A DNA stretch of 64,000 bases from Gymnogyps californianus (taxonomy: Eukaryota; Chordata; Aves; Accipitriformes; Cathartidae), in NCBI RefSeq assembly GCF_018139145.2, contig NC_059471.1, positions 84,776,520 to 84,840,519 on the forward strand, written 5' to 3'. This document shows, one piece after another, positions 11,801-30,292 of the stretch. The translations under genes were made by a program, and so were the position numbers. Each line of letters begins with the position of its first letter. Within the stretch, counting starts at the first letter, position 1. The notes below the pieces were generated by a model. It saw only the letters and a program-made list of their open reading frames with translations, ran no database searches and was not told where the DNA came from.

Positions 11801-12522
11801 TGAGTTCAGCATGTTTAATGCTTATCATTTGCTGTCACTCGCAAATTAAACTAGCTTCCAGAGCAGCCGGAGTTCCCCTTAGGTATCACTGCGGAGCCCT
11901 TCCTGCGAGGCAAGGAAAACTGCTGGCCTGCTTACATGTACCCAGGCTTTGTCAACAGATGTTGACTCTTGCAGCTGAACGACCGTGAGCCAAACAGTAA
12001 ACAGGGAAATTAGCAACAGCCTTTGGCTCCACAGCTTCATCGCCATTCCCTCGCAGCACCAGCAGAGGGATCGTCTGCTGTGGACGACGACCGGAGGGGG
12101 CATGCTGGAAGGGAGCTGGTCCTCTCAGCGACACACAGGTGAGCACCTTCGCGAGGAACACAACGCCGAACCACAGACGTCTAAGAGTCAAGTTCCAGCT
12201 AACAACTGCCACCTCTGTCCTGGAAAGGGCTAGCTTTGGCTGAACATTCATCAATACTACAGTACTAGTGCCCGGTACTCGTCTCATGAAAGTGAAGTAG
12301 CTCCCATCTTTTGTTCGTTCCCACCATCCCGTTAGTTATCAACACTTTTAAGAATGGGAGGTAACATTACGCCGGTCTACTAGACCTAGGGAGTGTCCAG
12401 CCTACCGAATTCCCACACAGAACACGAAAGGAGCTAAATCGGAACTCTTATCCATTCAACTCTCACCCCTAAAAGACAGAAATACTTACCTCAAATAGCA
12501 GCTTTCCATTCATGAATGAGAG
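8841..12522. other. Intergenic region between TXLNG and RBBP7
   Basis: No gene was recognised. The part from about 10700 to 12300 is richer in G+C and keeps several 60-146-codon open frames on both strands, none with recognisable motifs, as expected by chance in such composition. The remainder is AT-rich. Confidence 0.5.
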
Positions 12523-13041
12523 TGTGGTGGGCTGACCCTGGCCAGCAGGTGAACACCCACACAGCTGCTCACTCACACCTCCCCACAGCAAGACAGGGGA
12601 GAGAATGGGAAGAAAACACCTCGTGGGTAGAGGTGAAAGACAGTTTAATAGGTGGGTGAGAGAAGGGGGAAGGATTAAAAAAAAAAAAAAAAAAAAAAAG
12701 TGAAATCACTTGCCACCTCCCAGCAGCAGGCCGATGATGCCCTGCCAGCCTCCAAGCAACGGCCACCAAGGAGGGCTCCCTTCTCCCTCTACCTCATTTT
12801 TTATTGCTGAGCACGACCTATGGTAAGGAATATCCCTCTTTGGCCAACTGGGGTCAGCTGCCCTGGCTGTGTCTCCTCCCCACCTCGCGCCCACCCCCAG
12901 CCCAGGTGGTGTGCAAGCACTGCCCGGCAACAGCCAAAACACAGGTGCATTATCAACACCCTTCTAGCCATAAATCCAAAACACAGCACCGTATCTGCTT
13001 CTTGGATGGAAGTGAACTCCATCCCAGCCAGACCCGGTACA
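12523..13041 (-). repeat. Diverged ERVL-like solo LTR
   Basis: About 519 bp with TG at 12523 and CA at 13040-13041. Its layout matches the other LTRs (GACAGTTTAATAG poly(A) region on the plus strand, CCAGCAGGTGAAC-like start, and the 'TTGGCCAACTGGGGTCAGCTG' U3 block), but the TATATAAAC box is absent and it carries a 23-base A run (12677-12699). Flanking 5-mers (GAGAG and GGCAG) do not match, so either the duplication has decayed or the ends are off by a few bases. It is an older copy or a related subfamily, about 0.9 kb past the RBBP7 poly(A) signal. Confidence 0.8.
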
Positions 13042-13969
13042 GGCAGCTTAAGATACGCAGCTTGAGCCCAGTAGCCTACTAACTTGTTAAAATTCAAGTA
13101 AAGACAAGAGCAAGATATGCATCAAGGGAAGTAACATTTTCAACATCAAAAATCACATTTTCAGTATCAGTCACCAAAGTCATCTATTTTTTTCAGCTTG
13201 AGCAGAAAGATCAGGACAGCCAACAATTCGTTTAATTCAGGCCTGTCTTAAGTAACTAAAAGCTTTAATTTAAACTCAAGTTAGACACCGACTTAGATTT
13301 GTCTGACTGACAGCTCCCAAGGTGATCCGTAACTTGTCCATAGAACCATGATAAATACAGAGATATTTTACTTCTACATGGTCCAAATTCTCCAACTTTT
13401 CAGTCAGCCTGAGGTTTAGAAGCAAACTGTACAAACGTACAAATGTCTTGTATTTGTTCAGATACTCATGCGTTTCAGACACCTCCCTGATTGCCTCACC
13501 ATTTCAATCAAAAAAAGCTACAGGAGGGCTCTAACTAAACACAGGCGACACCAGTTCACCGAGAATGCACTGCCATCCTAGCACCTAAGACAAGAAAAGG
13601 TCAAAGGACAGTGCTTCCACCACCATGCCAGGGGAAAAAAAAAAAAAAACCACCCAAACCCCACCCAAACCCAAAACCCAACTCAACACTTACTTGAGTC
13701 TGCTCAAGATTTATACTTGAACTTTACAGGAGTCTGACTGGTCACCCCCATGGATTCCCCAAACCTCTTTCTATACCCATTCCGTTTGTGAAGGAACCGA
13801 GCTATCTATTCCACGTTTTTCCGCATCAAGACAACTCACATCTCCCCAGACGTTTAATTGTGGGGTAAGTTATAAACTAAGAACTACACATCTTTATTAC
13901 CACGCAGAAATTAAAATTATATTCAGGCAAGAAGGCATTCCCCTTATGCCAACGGACATTAAACACGCC
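13042..13969. other. RBBP7 downstream flank
   Basis: Noncoding sequence between the solo LTR and the RBBP7 poly(A) signal. It contains an A/C-rich simple stretch at about 13628-13685. Nothing else was recognised. Confidence 0.5.
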
Positions 13970-14423
13970 AAACATTCTATTTAATAAATTTTATTTATGC
14001 AAAGCCAATCCAAAACTGTTGTGTAAAAGTGAAAAGCTCTTTTTACATATTAATAAAAACTTTTTTTTTTGTGCACTTTCTGTGTGGAAAGAGTGAGGAT
14101 TTGACTGTTGTATTTACAGGAAGCCACTAAGTTTGTTTAAAAATATAGACATAGGTATTAAGTCATTCTTATTTTCCCTAAAGGCTAATTGCTGTACAGT
14201 ATACAATAGCTCAAAGTGCCCAAATAACCAAGGGTATCCCATGACAACTTGACTATACAAGCTCTTTGTGCCCGATTAAGAATATTCTCATTTTGATGTA
14301 ATGCTTCGGCCCAGTGCTTGTTTTTTGGGTTTTGGGTTTTTTTTAGGGGCTTTTATTTTTAATGTATACAGTAGTCAAATTATATTACTATGTCACACCC
14401 AGTATTTCCTTAAGGAAGAAAAG
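13970..14423 (-). other. RBBP7: RBBP7 3' UTR
   Basis: Noncoding sequence from the RBBP7 stop to a minus-strand AATAAA at 13990-13995. A UTR of about 450 bases is inferred; the cleavage site near 13970 is an estimate. Confidence 0.7.
13990..13995 (-). terminator. RBBP7: RBBP7 poly(A) signal
   Basis: Reverse complement reads AATAAA, about 430 bases after the RBBP7 stop codon, in an A/T-rich context. Confidence 0.65.
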
Positions 14424-22664
<8,241 letters not shown>

Positions 22665-22850
22665 CTAACGGCGCCGAAGGCGGAGGGCGAGGGCCGCCGC
22701 TGAGGGCCTCGCCGCTGAGGGCCCCAACGGCGCTGCCACCGCCCCGCCGCGCGCGGGCGGGCGGGCGGGCTTCCCGACTTCTAACCCGCGCCTCGCGCCA
22801 CCGCGCAAGCGCTGCCAGCGGGCCCGCGGCACCACCGCTCACGGCGGCAG

Positions 22851-22855
22851 CCAAT
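22851..22855 (+). promoter_or_regulatory. RBBP7: CCAAT box (NF-Y type)
   Basis: CCAAT followed by GG, about 240 bases upstream of the RBBP7 start codon and next to a GGGCGG box at 22861-22866. NF-Y sites work in either orientation. Confidence 0.5.
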
Positions 22856-22880
22856 GGAGTGGGCGGAAGGGCCGCGAGGG

Positions 22881-22896
22881 CGCGCGCGCGCGCGCG
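22881..22896. repeat. (CG)8 dinucleotide run
   Basis: Sixteen bases of pure alternating CG between the two CCAAT boxes. Alternating CG can adopt Z-DNA under supercoiling. Confidence 0.9.
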
Positions 22897-22912
22897 GGGC
22901 GGCCGGGGCGCT

Positions 22913-22917
22913 CCAAT
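22913..22917 (+). promoter_or_regulatory. RBBP7: Second CCAAT box
   Basis: CCAATCAG, a near-optimal NF-Y core, 62 bases from the first CCAAT box and in the same orientation. Confidence 0.5.
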
Positions 22918-23138
22918 CAGGCGCTGGCGCGCGCTGATCGCACGCGGGGCGGGGCGGGGCCGCCCTAACGGCCGGGAGCGCGCAGGAGCCCCCTGAGAGG
23001 GCGGGCGGGGAGAGAGAGGCGCAAGGTCGGGGGGTGCGGGTGCCGCAGCGCCTTCCCTGCCCCGGGAGCGCCCGGACTCGGCCCCGAGGGGGCTGACGCT
23101 ACTCCCGGGGCGCGTCCGTGCCGCGGCCCCGGGATTAC

Positions 23139-23160
23139 GGGGCGGGGCGGGGCGGGGCGG
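23139..23160 (+). repeat. GGGGC repeat (GC boxes / G-quadruplex potential)
   Basis: Four tandem GGGGC units, each containing an Sp1-type GGGGCGG core, continuing into AGCGG repeats. Four G-runs separated by single C bases meet the standard G-quadruplex pattern. Confidence 0.75.
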
Positions 23161-23300
23161 AGCGGAGCGGAGGGGGCGAGGAGGAGCCAGGCGGCCGCAG
23201 ACGCGCGGGGTTTGCGGGCTGGGGGAAGGCGGGTCGGCCTGGCCGCGCTGTTGCCGCGAGGTGGGGCTATAGGTAAAGCAGCTCCGCCGAGGGTTCTGGA

Positions 23301-26300
23301 GCAGGAGTTAGCAAACGGGCTTCCTGCTGCTTCACCCCAGTTCAAGGGCGCTACGGAGCGACCTGCCCGCCCGTTCCAGAAGCTGCCTCACGGCACCCGG
23401 AGCAAGCTCAGCTCGTACCGCCGAGGCTCAGGGGTGGATGGGTTTGATGAGCGTGATCTGCTCACCAAAATTTTGCCATTGCCCCAAAATCCCAGCTTAG
23501 CTGGAGGGCGTCGGTGCCGCTGAGAGGCCGCTACGCAAGCTGTACGGAGCCACGCACACCACAGCGGGGTTAAGAAGTAGTTTCGCTGCTTGGACTGTAC
23601 CGCCAGGCCACACGGTGCCCTCGGGGGCAGGCACGCTCACCGCAGAGAGCACCAGAGCACCGGCGCTCCCCGCCCGGTAATAACACGGACGGTGATGCCC
23701 GGAACGTGGTGCCGCCACAAGCCACACTGGGAAGCACTCCCGTCAGTGCTGCTGTGGAAGATCAGAGTACCACAATGCTATCCACGAGTATCATTTACAC
23801 TCGTCTTCCTTGCACAGGGATAAAATGAAAATTCAAGATTCTAGAGGTGTTAAAATCCCCAAAACACTCAGGAGTGGGTGAAGAACAAAAACGTTCTTCT
23901 GGCCCTCCTCCTTAAGCTACCCTACTTGTTACTGCTGCTCTGCGGCAGATTTAGCAAATAGGGCATCAGTCATTGCACATTGGAAGTAGAAATTGGGAAA
24001 CAGCAGTAGTTTTATTATTACTTATTCATTAGCTTTCATGAACAGAACCCAGGGTACATTCAGAAAGGACGGGCAGTGCAGTCAATGAGAGGGAAATGAG
24101 AACAAATTGCTGTTTCTACGGAAGCGTCCAAAACACAAAATGCAGGATACCCCTTTCCACCCATCAGAAATTACAATAATTTAGCCATTAAAAGAGGAAA
24201 GAACAGCCCACATCTTTAACGTCAGTTAAAAAAATGATCCTGGCATGAATGAAGACTAGAGATTAGCCTCGCAGAAACAAGCACAGGCAGCTACATCCAG
24301 GAAACTTTGGGGAGCCCTGAGGGGCCGGGGGGAGCGGGGGTGCACGGTGCTGCAGCCGGCCATGCAGGGCTGCTGCGGTGCTGGGCAGCCAGCCGTGGGC
24401 CACGGGGCAAGCCATGCAGGGCAGGGCACCGCTCAGCCCCCGGCGTGGGGGCTGCGGGGGCTCTCGCCGTGGCAGCACGTTTCTCTGATCCGTGCTCCGT
24501 GGTATATGGAGGTTTGGGGCTTTGGCGGTAAAATGGAAATTTCTTGGAGATCCAGCAGCTACCAGGCGGCCTGTCTGCATTTGAAACAAACTTAAGTTGA
24601 GCAGCAAAGAATGGCGGTTGACCTGTATTTAGTATGTCTAAGCTAATAAGCCCTAAATTATATTAAAAACTTAGATACTAATCCCTCTTTACAACTAGAA
24701 ATCTGTAAGTGAAAATGGTTACAGAGGCCACAGCTGAATAGTTACTATTTTTCAGCAATGGTGCTGAAGATAACAGAACATTGCTTAATTTTCTAGAAGA
24801 AATGGATGCTTGGACTATTTGTTAGTTGCACTTAGGGCATGGAAGACGCTGAACTGCATTATCGAATCCTCAGTCACATAATATCAGTCAGTCTGAGTTT
24901 TAAATTCTGTTGTTGTCTAATAGGGTCAGTGGTATCGTCTGACTACTGTGGCGAGTGACACAGCGTCGTTTATGCAGTCACATACAAATCAAATGTATGG
25001 CTTTGCTACCATGCCTGCCCAGCCTTTCTATTCTCTCGTTTCAGCTGTCACTAACCAAAAGACCATTTAATTTAACTGCTTTCAGTTCAGCTTAAATGAA
25101 CAGTGCTTGCCACAGGTAACAGCCTTAACCAGGGTAGATCCTTCTGGCAGCTAGTAACACTTTCTAGCAGCATAAGGGAAACAGAGGCAGTTCGGAATCA
25201 GGTTAGATTCTCCCAAATCCCCCTAAAGATTCAAAGGAACTTTGTGCCTCCAAATTGCATGGCTTTTCTTACCATGTTGTAACTTACAGGCTTAAGATGA
25301 ATTCTTGCTTCAGTATTAAACTCAGGGAGATGAATCCTGTATCACTAAGGCTTATGTGCCTCAAGTCCCAGAAGGGGAGGAAATGAGCTCTGTAGTGGAG
25401 CTCACTGTGCTCAGCTAGAGATAGTGGCGGGAGAGAGGGGAACACGCAGCCAAATGAGGACCGGTGTTTTTTGATTTCCCTCTGTGAGGACACTCCTCAT
25501 GGGCTGAGCCTTCTATGGTCTGGACTGCAGTTTTTCAAACAAGGAGTCCAGTTATGGAAAATGTTTATGTCTAGGAGAGGCTGGAGAGTCAGAGGCTGGT
25601 AATAGCAGCCGAAGGTTGTAGCATGGGAATCAGGGAAGAAGGCTGAGGTAGGCAGCCAGCTCCTCAAGCAGGAAGCCTTCCCTAATGAACCATTGCTTTT
25701 TTGGTCAGAGTGTTGAAAAACAGAAATCTTCTGGTGAAGTTAAATAACTATATATTAATCTTCTCCTTAAACATGCACAAATTGGAATTAAAGCTATGCA
25801 TGGCTTACTTATTCGAAATGAGAATCTTGTCAAATTAATTGGAAGCTGCAAAATAATCCGCTACATAGGAGTGCACGAGTGAGTGTGTTAACACAGACAC
25901 AGAGCCTTGATCATACAAGCTGTGTTAGCAGCTTGCCTTTGGCAACGCTTACTAGTTGTTTTGGTATTTGCTGCCAAGTATATGTCTACTCCTACAAAGT
26001 GCTGAGGCCTTCCTAAAACCTTGGAGAGCGAAGACTGAACCTTTCAGACTCTTGGGTGTTGTTGCAGGGCGTTGATCACTTAAACCTCAGATGCTGGATG
26101 AAGGAATCTCTGTCAGGCTTTCTGGCTTTAAGTGACCTCTGTTAGCTCTCGCTGAAGGGTGACTACACGGCCCCTTGAAAGATCAAGCCTGTGTGAGCAT
26201 TTGGATGGGATGCTGTTTGTACCTTTTGCTGTAAACAGCAGTATTTGTTGCCACAGCTTACCTGGAATATGATGGGGAAAATGTGAATTAGTTTTGGAAA

Positions 26301-29300
26301 ACAATAAACAAAATTGCCCTTCAATGATGTCATGTGGGGCTTGGCTGAACTCTAAGCGAAGAGAGGAATTGCTCCCTGACCCTCCACAAGTTTTTGCAGA
26401 CTCTGTTTAGGATCTGCAAATCGAGTTGGATTCTAATGGGCTGCCAGGACTAGTACTAGCTTCGGTGAACAAAACCTGTCATGCCTATATATCAAAACAA
26501 TTGGTAAGTGACCAGCACAGTTCTCTTCTCCTTGTTAGCAATTATACTTGCATACAGCCACATTTTCTTTTAACTTAAATCCACGCACCAAAGATCCTAT
26601 TGTTAAGTGCTTTTCTCCCGTTGAGATTGTCATGGAAAAGCCAAGCTGTCAAAGAAGGCACATCATCGACTCTTAGGTTGGTTATCTGCAGTTCATCAGC
26701 ATGGTCATATCTGTGACCAGACACCTAAAACATATCCTTTGATTCGCACACTTTGTAAGGAAAGTAACGGTCCGAGGCCATTGTTCATCACTTGCAGTAT
26801 GTGTAAAATGTACGATAAATTAGTGTTGAAGTAAAAGAGTGACTTGAATCATAAGCGTTATTTTATTAAGCTATACTTCTTTCAAACATAAGCATGATAT
26901 ATTGCATTTTCATTTCAGTACAAAAAAAATCTGTCTCCTGCATCCTCAATTGTATGTGCTGCATCGTGCTTCAAATCGCCAGATATACTTATGAAGAATT
27001 ATATGCACTTATTAATTTTCAGCTTGAAGACATGTATGCTGATTTATTACTCTGCAAAGAATTAGCTGGCTTGCTGAAGCTTATGTCTCTTAGACATTAT
27101 GAGGAGCTGATGGATGTTCATAGTACAACTCCGCAAGTAGGTGTAGGTATTACTGTGAATGACCATCTCAGTCAGAAAATTGTTTAAAGAAAATCAAGTT
27201 TGCACAAAAACTCAGAACTGCCCATTGGAAAAGTAAAGTAGCAGCCTCGGCGTTTATTATTTTCTAATATATTTGCTGTCATTGCATAGTCTCAGTAGCC
27301 TGTTTGGAATAAAGCATCATTTTCATCAAACGTGCAGATAAGAAAAGCACACCTCAGTTTAATTGATGCAAACATCCAGAGTTTCTTGAAATGTGACCAT
27401 GTTTATTTTCCCCACTGCTCATCCAATATTTCTTTGTATTTACCCAGCAATTATTATCTCCCCAGTATAAATCACACCTAACCTATACCCTGCTGTCGCA
27501 GAAAATCTTGAGCTGTAGCAGTGTAGCGGTGTCTTGGACTTTCTTGTTCTCTGTGACATGCAATATGGGATTTGTCTAAGGACAGCATGTCTCTGGCGGT
27601 TCACTTCTAAATGGGCTTGGCTGTGTTTTATCCTGATATGCAACATATGTATGCTGCATAGCCATGTGCAAATGATAACTTTCGCTTTCCAACGAATAAA
27701 GTACATTTGTAGGAATGTCAGTACTTAGGGGAAGGCATGACTCACTCGGATTATATGCAGTGTTGTAGATAAATACTCCTCTTGCACCTCCTAGGTGGGA
27801 TTGTTCCCACTATTGGGATGCTGTAGTGGGAACTCGTGATCTGCATGTTTTGGATAACTAGCACTGTTTGTCACACTTTCAGCTCACCATTGTAGATTGT
27901 ATTGAACTTCATGCGGCAAGTGAGAAGCAATCCTGCGGCAGTCTTGTGCATTCCTTCAGTATTCAGGAATATACAGTGTTTTACCTTTGATGTAGAATAT
28001 GTTTATGTTGGAACATACAAACTAAGCCTGTTCTCGTATAACAAGCCCGCCTTTCCCCTCCCAAAATAACATTAACACTGCTCTAAGCCCAGACTAATAA
28101 ATCCAACCCTGCTGAACACTTTTTTGTTGCTTGCCATGGACATGGCAGCATTCCCTCAACACCTAGGCTTGCTGGGCTATTTCTGTGCTCTGCGGCATTT
28201 GCTTAGCATTTTCTATGCATTTTTTAAATAATTCCGTATAGAATGGCAGGTAAATTATTGGAGACATAGATATCAACATTTACGTAACTGGCTTGGTACA
28301 CTTTTATTAATTTTGCACAGAGTAGTGGAACTGGTGGAATTACTGAGGAGCAGGGGAATATGCAAGTAGTTTTTAACAGGTCATGTTATGAAACAATGCT
28401 GCAATATGTGCTGGTTTGCATGCTATACATTTCCAAGAGGATGTCAGATGTGCTTTCATTGTATAGTCTGCTGTAGTTCTGCAGCCTACTGGCCTGGAGA
28501 GATTATTGCCTGTATGTGGAGTCTGCAGACCCATAGGGATATCAAAAGAAATGGCAGAGAGTATTTTGCTCAGCAGAAAATACTTTGGCTTTTTGATAGA
28601 AGTAACAGACGTGCAAATTTGTACAACAAACAATCTATTTTCTGAAAAGTATAAATGGTTAAATGAGTGCCAACAGGGGGATTTTCAATAAAATGGAAGG
28701 AGACATTTTACTCCTGAAGCTTCCAGCACTTCGCTCAGTGGTGTTCCCTGTGGCTTGTTGCCCTGCCCTCCCTGTGATCTCGAAGGAACTTGGGGAGCAG
28801 GAATGGGGTAGTTCCAAGCCAGTGTCTGGGTCACAGGAATCAGAGGAGACTGTAATCCAGAAGCTGCTGTTTTCAGTTATATGGAAAGGAGTTGAGGCAA
28901 ACTGCTGCTCTCAACGATGTGCTGAAGCATCGTGAAGCACAGGGAAGTCTAAGCCTTCCATGCCAAAGAAGGTGAAAGGGAGATGTTTATTATAATCCAT
29001 TTCCTCTTCATCTTCCACTCTAGGGCTTAAAAGCCTCTACAAGTATTCAGTGAAGGAAAGTGATCTCTTCTGCCTTCTAATCTTTGGGAATGTCTCTCCC
29101 CACCTGAGCTGCCTGGCTTTCTTTTTCAGAGACTTCTCTGAGGTCACCATATGGTTTCTTTCTTTGTTCTTCACTCTCACTCTTTTGAGACTTGAAGCAA
29201 TTAATAATGGCATTATCTTCAGGGTTCTGGGTATCCCAGAGGTGAATCCACTGAGACAGGAACTGTGCCAAGCTGTTTCAGCTCACTGATCAGTTTCTGT

Positions 29301-29657
29301 GGTAATGAAGATCTTTGTTAGTTCTGTTTGATTTACTCAGTCGTTATGGCAGAACACCCTCAGGTGCAGTCTTTGGAAGCTCTAGAGATCTTGAATTTTA
29401 TATGCTCTCTTCTTTCCAAGTGTTTTGAACCACTGAGAACCACAGTACTGTGCAGAGTATGTAGTAATGGATAGATGTTATGTAAGACAGCTGTGCAGCT
29501 TTTTACTTTGGGAGGCAGAGGCTGGGGCCAGATTAACTATGGATTCACAGTGTGTTAGGGACATCATATAAGGGAAGAAGGAACAGGCAGATAGAAGATC
29601 TGCTGGGACCAGGTTGGTGCCTGTTTACATTTCTGCAGTCAGTTCTAAAACTGGTGG
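23301..29657. other. Intergenic region upstream of RBBP7
   Basis: No established gene recognised. A GC-rich patch lies at about 24300-24480, and a weak candidate exon at 26919-27184 is listed separately. The rest is AT-rich unique-looking sequence. Confidence 0.5.
26919..27184 (+). other. Candidate orphan terminal exon (unrecognised)
   Basis: An open stretch with an acceptor-like TTTCATTTCAG before it (AG at 26917-26918) and a second acceptor-like TTTTCAG at 27016-27022. It reaches a stop at 27185-27187 and is followed by AATAAA at 27308-27313. The second half reads like protein (YTYEELYALINFQLEDMYAD and later MSLRHYEELMDVH), Leu/Glu-rich and probably helical. I do not recognise a family, and no partner exon was identified. 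It could be chance in AT-rich DNA, an old pseudogene or a real last exon. Confidence 0.2.
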
Positions 29658-29662
29658 GTACC
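29658..29662. repeat. Target-site duplication, left copy
   Basis: GTACC directly before the solo LTR; an identical GTACC follows it at 30288-30292. Confidence 0.9.
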
Positions 29663-30287
29663 TGTCGTGGTTTAACCCCAGTCAGCAACTAAGCACCACG
29701 CAGCCGCTTCCCCCTTCCCCCTCCCAGTGGGGTGAGGAGGAGGAAAGAGGGGAAAAAAAGTAAAACTCGTGGGTTGAGATAAGAACAGTTTAATAACTAA
29801 AGTAAAATATAATACTAACAATAGTAATAATGAAATATAATAATAATAATAGTAAGGAAAAGGAATATAACAAAAAAGGAGGGGGAGGAAGGAAAAAAAA
29901 AAAACAAACAAAAAAACCCCACCAGTGATGCACAATGCAATTGCTCACCACCCGCTGACCGATGCCCAGTTAGTTCCCGAGCCACGATCCACGCCGCCCG
30001 GCCAACTCCCCCCTGTTTATATACTGGGCATGACGTTCCATGGTATGGAATACCCCTTTGGCTAGTTCAGGTCAGCTGCCCTGGCTGTGCTCCCTCCCAG
30101 CTTCTTGCACACCTGCTTGCTGGCAGAGCATGGGAAACTGAAAAGTCCTTGGCTTAAGATAAGCGCTACTTAGCAACAACTAAAACATCAGAGTGTTATC
30201 AACATCATTCTTACACTAAATCCAAAACACAGCACTGTACCAGCTGCTAAAAAGAAAGTTAACTCTGTCCCAGCCGAAACCAGGACA
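29663..30287 (-). repeat. ERVL-like solo LTR with intact 5-bp TSD
   Basis: 625 bp from TG at 29663 to CA at 30286-30287, in minus orientation, with the TATATAAAC box at 30015-30023 and the ATTAAA region near 29785. No internal retroviral sequence is attached, so it arose by LTR-LTR recombination. The perfect GTACC duplication on both sides gives the 5-bp target size typical of ERVL. It is longer than its relatives because of an (ATA)n and A-rich expansion at about 29800-29915. Confidence 0.95.
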
Positions 30288-30292
30288 GTACC
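30288..30292. repeat. Target-site duplication, right copy
   Basis: GTACC, identical to the copy at 29658-29662. Confidence 0.9.
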
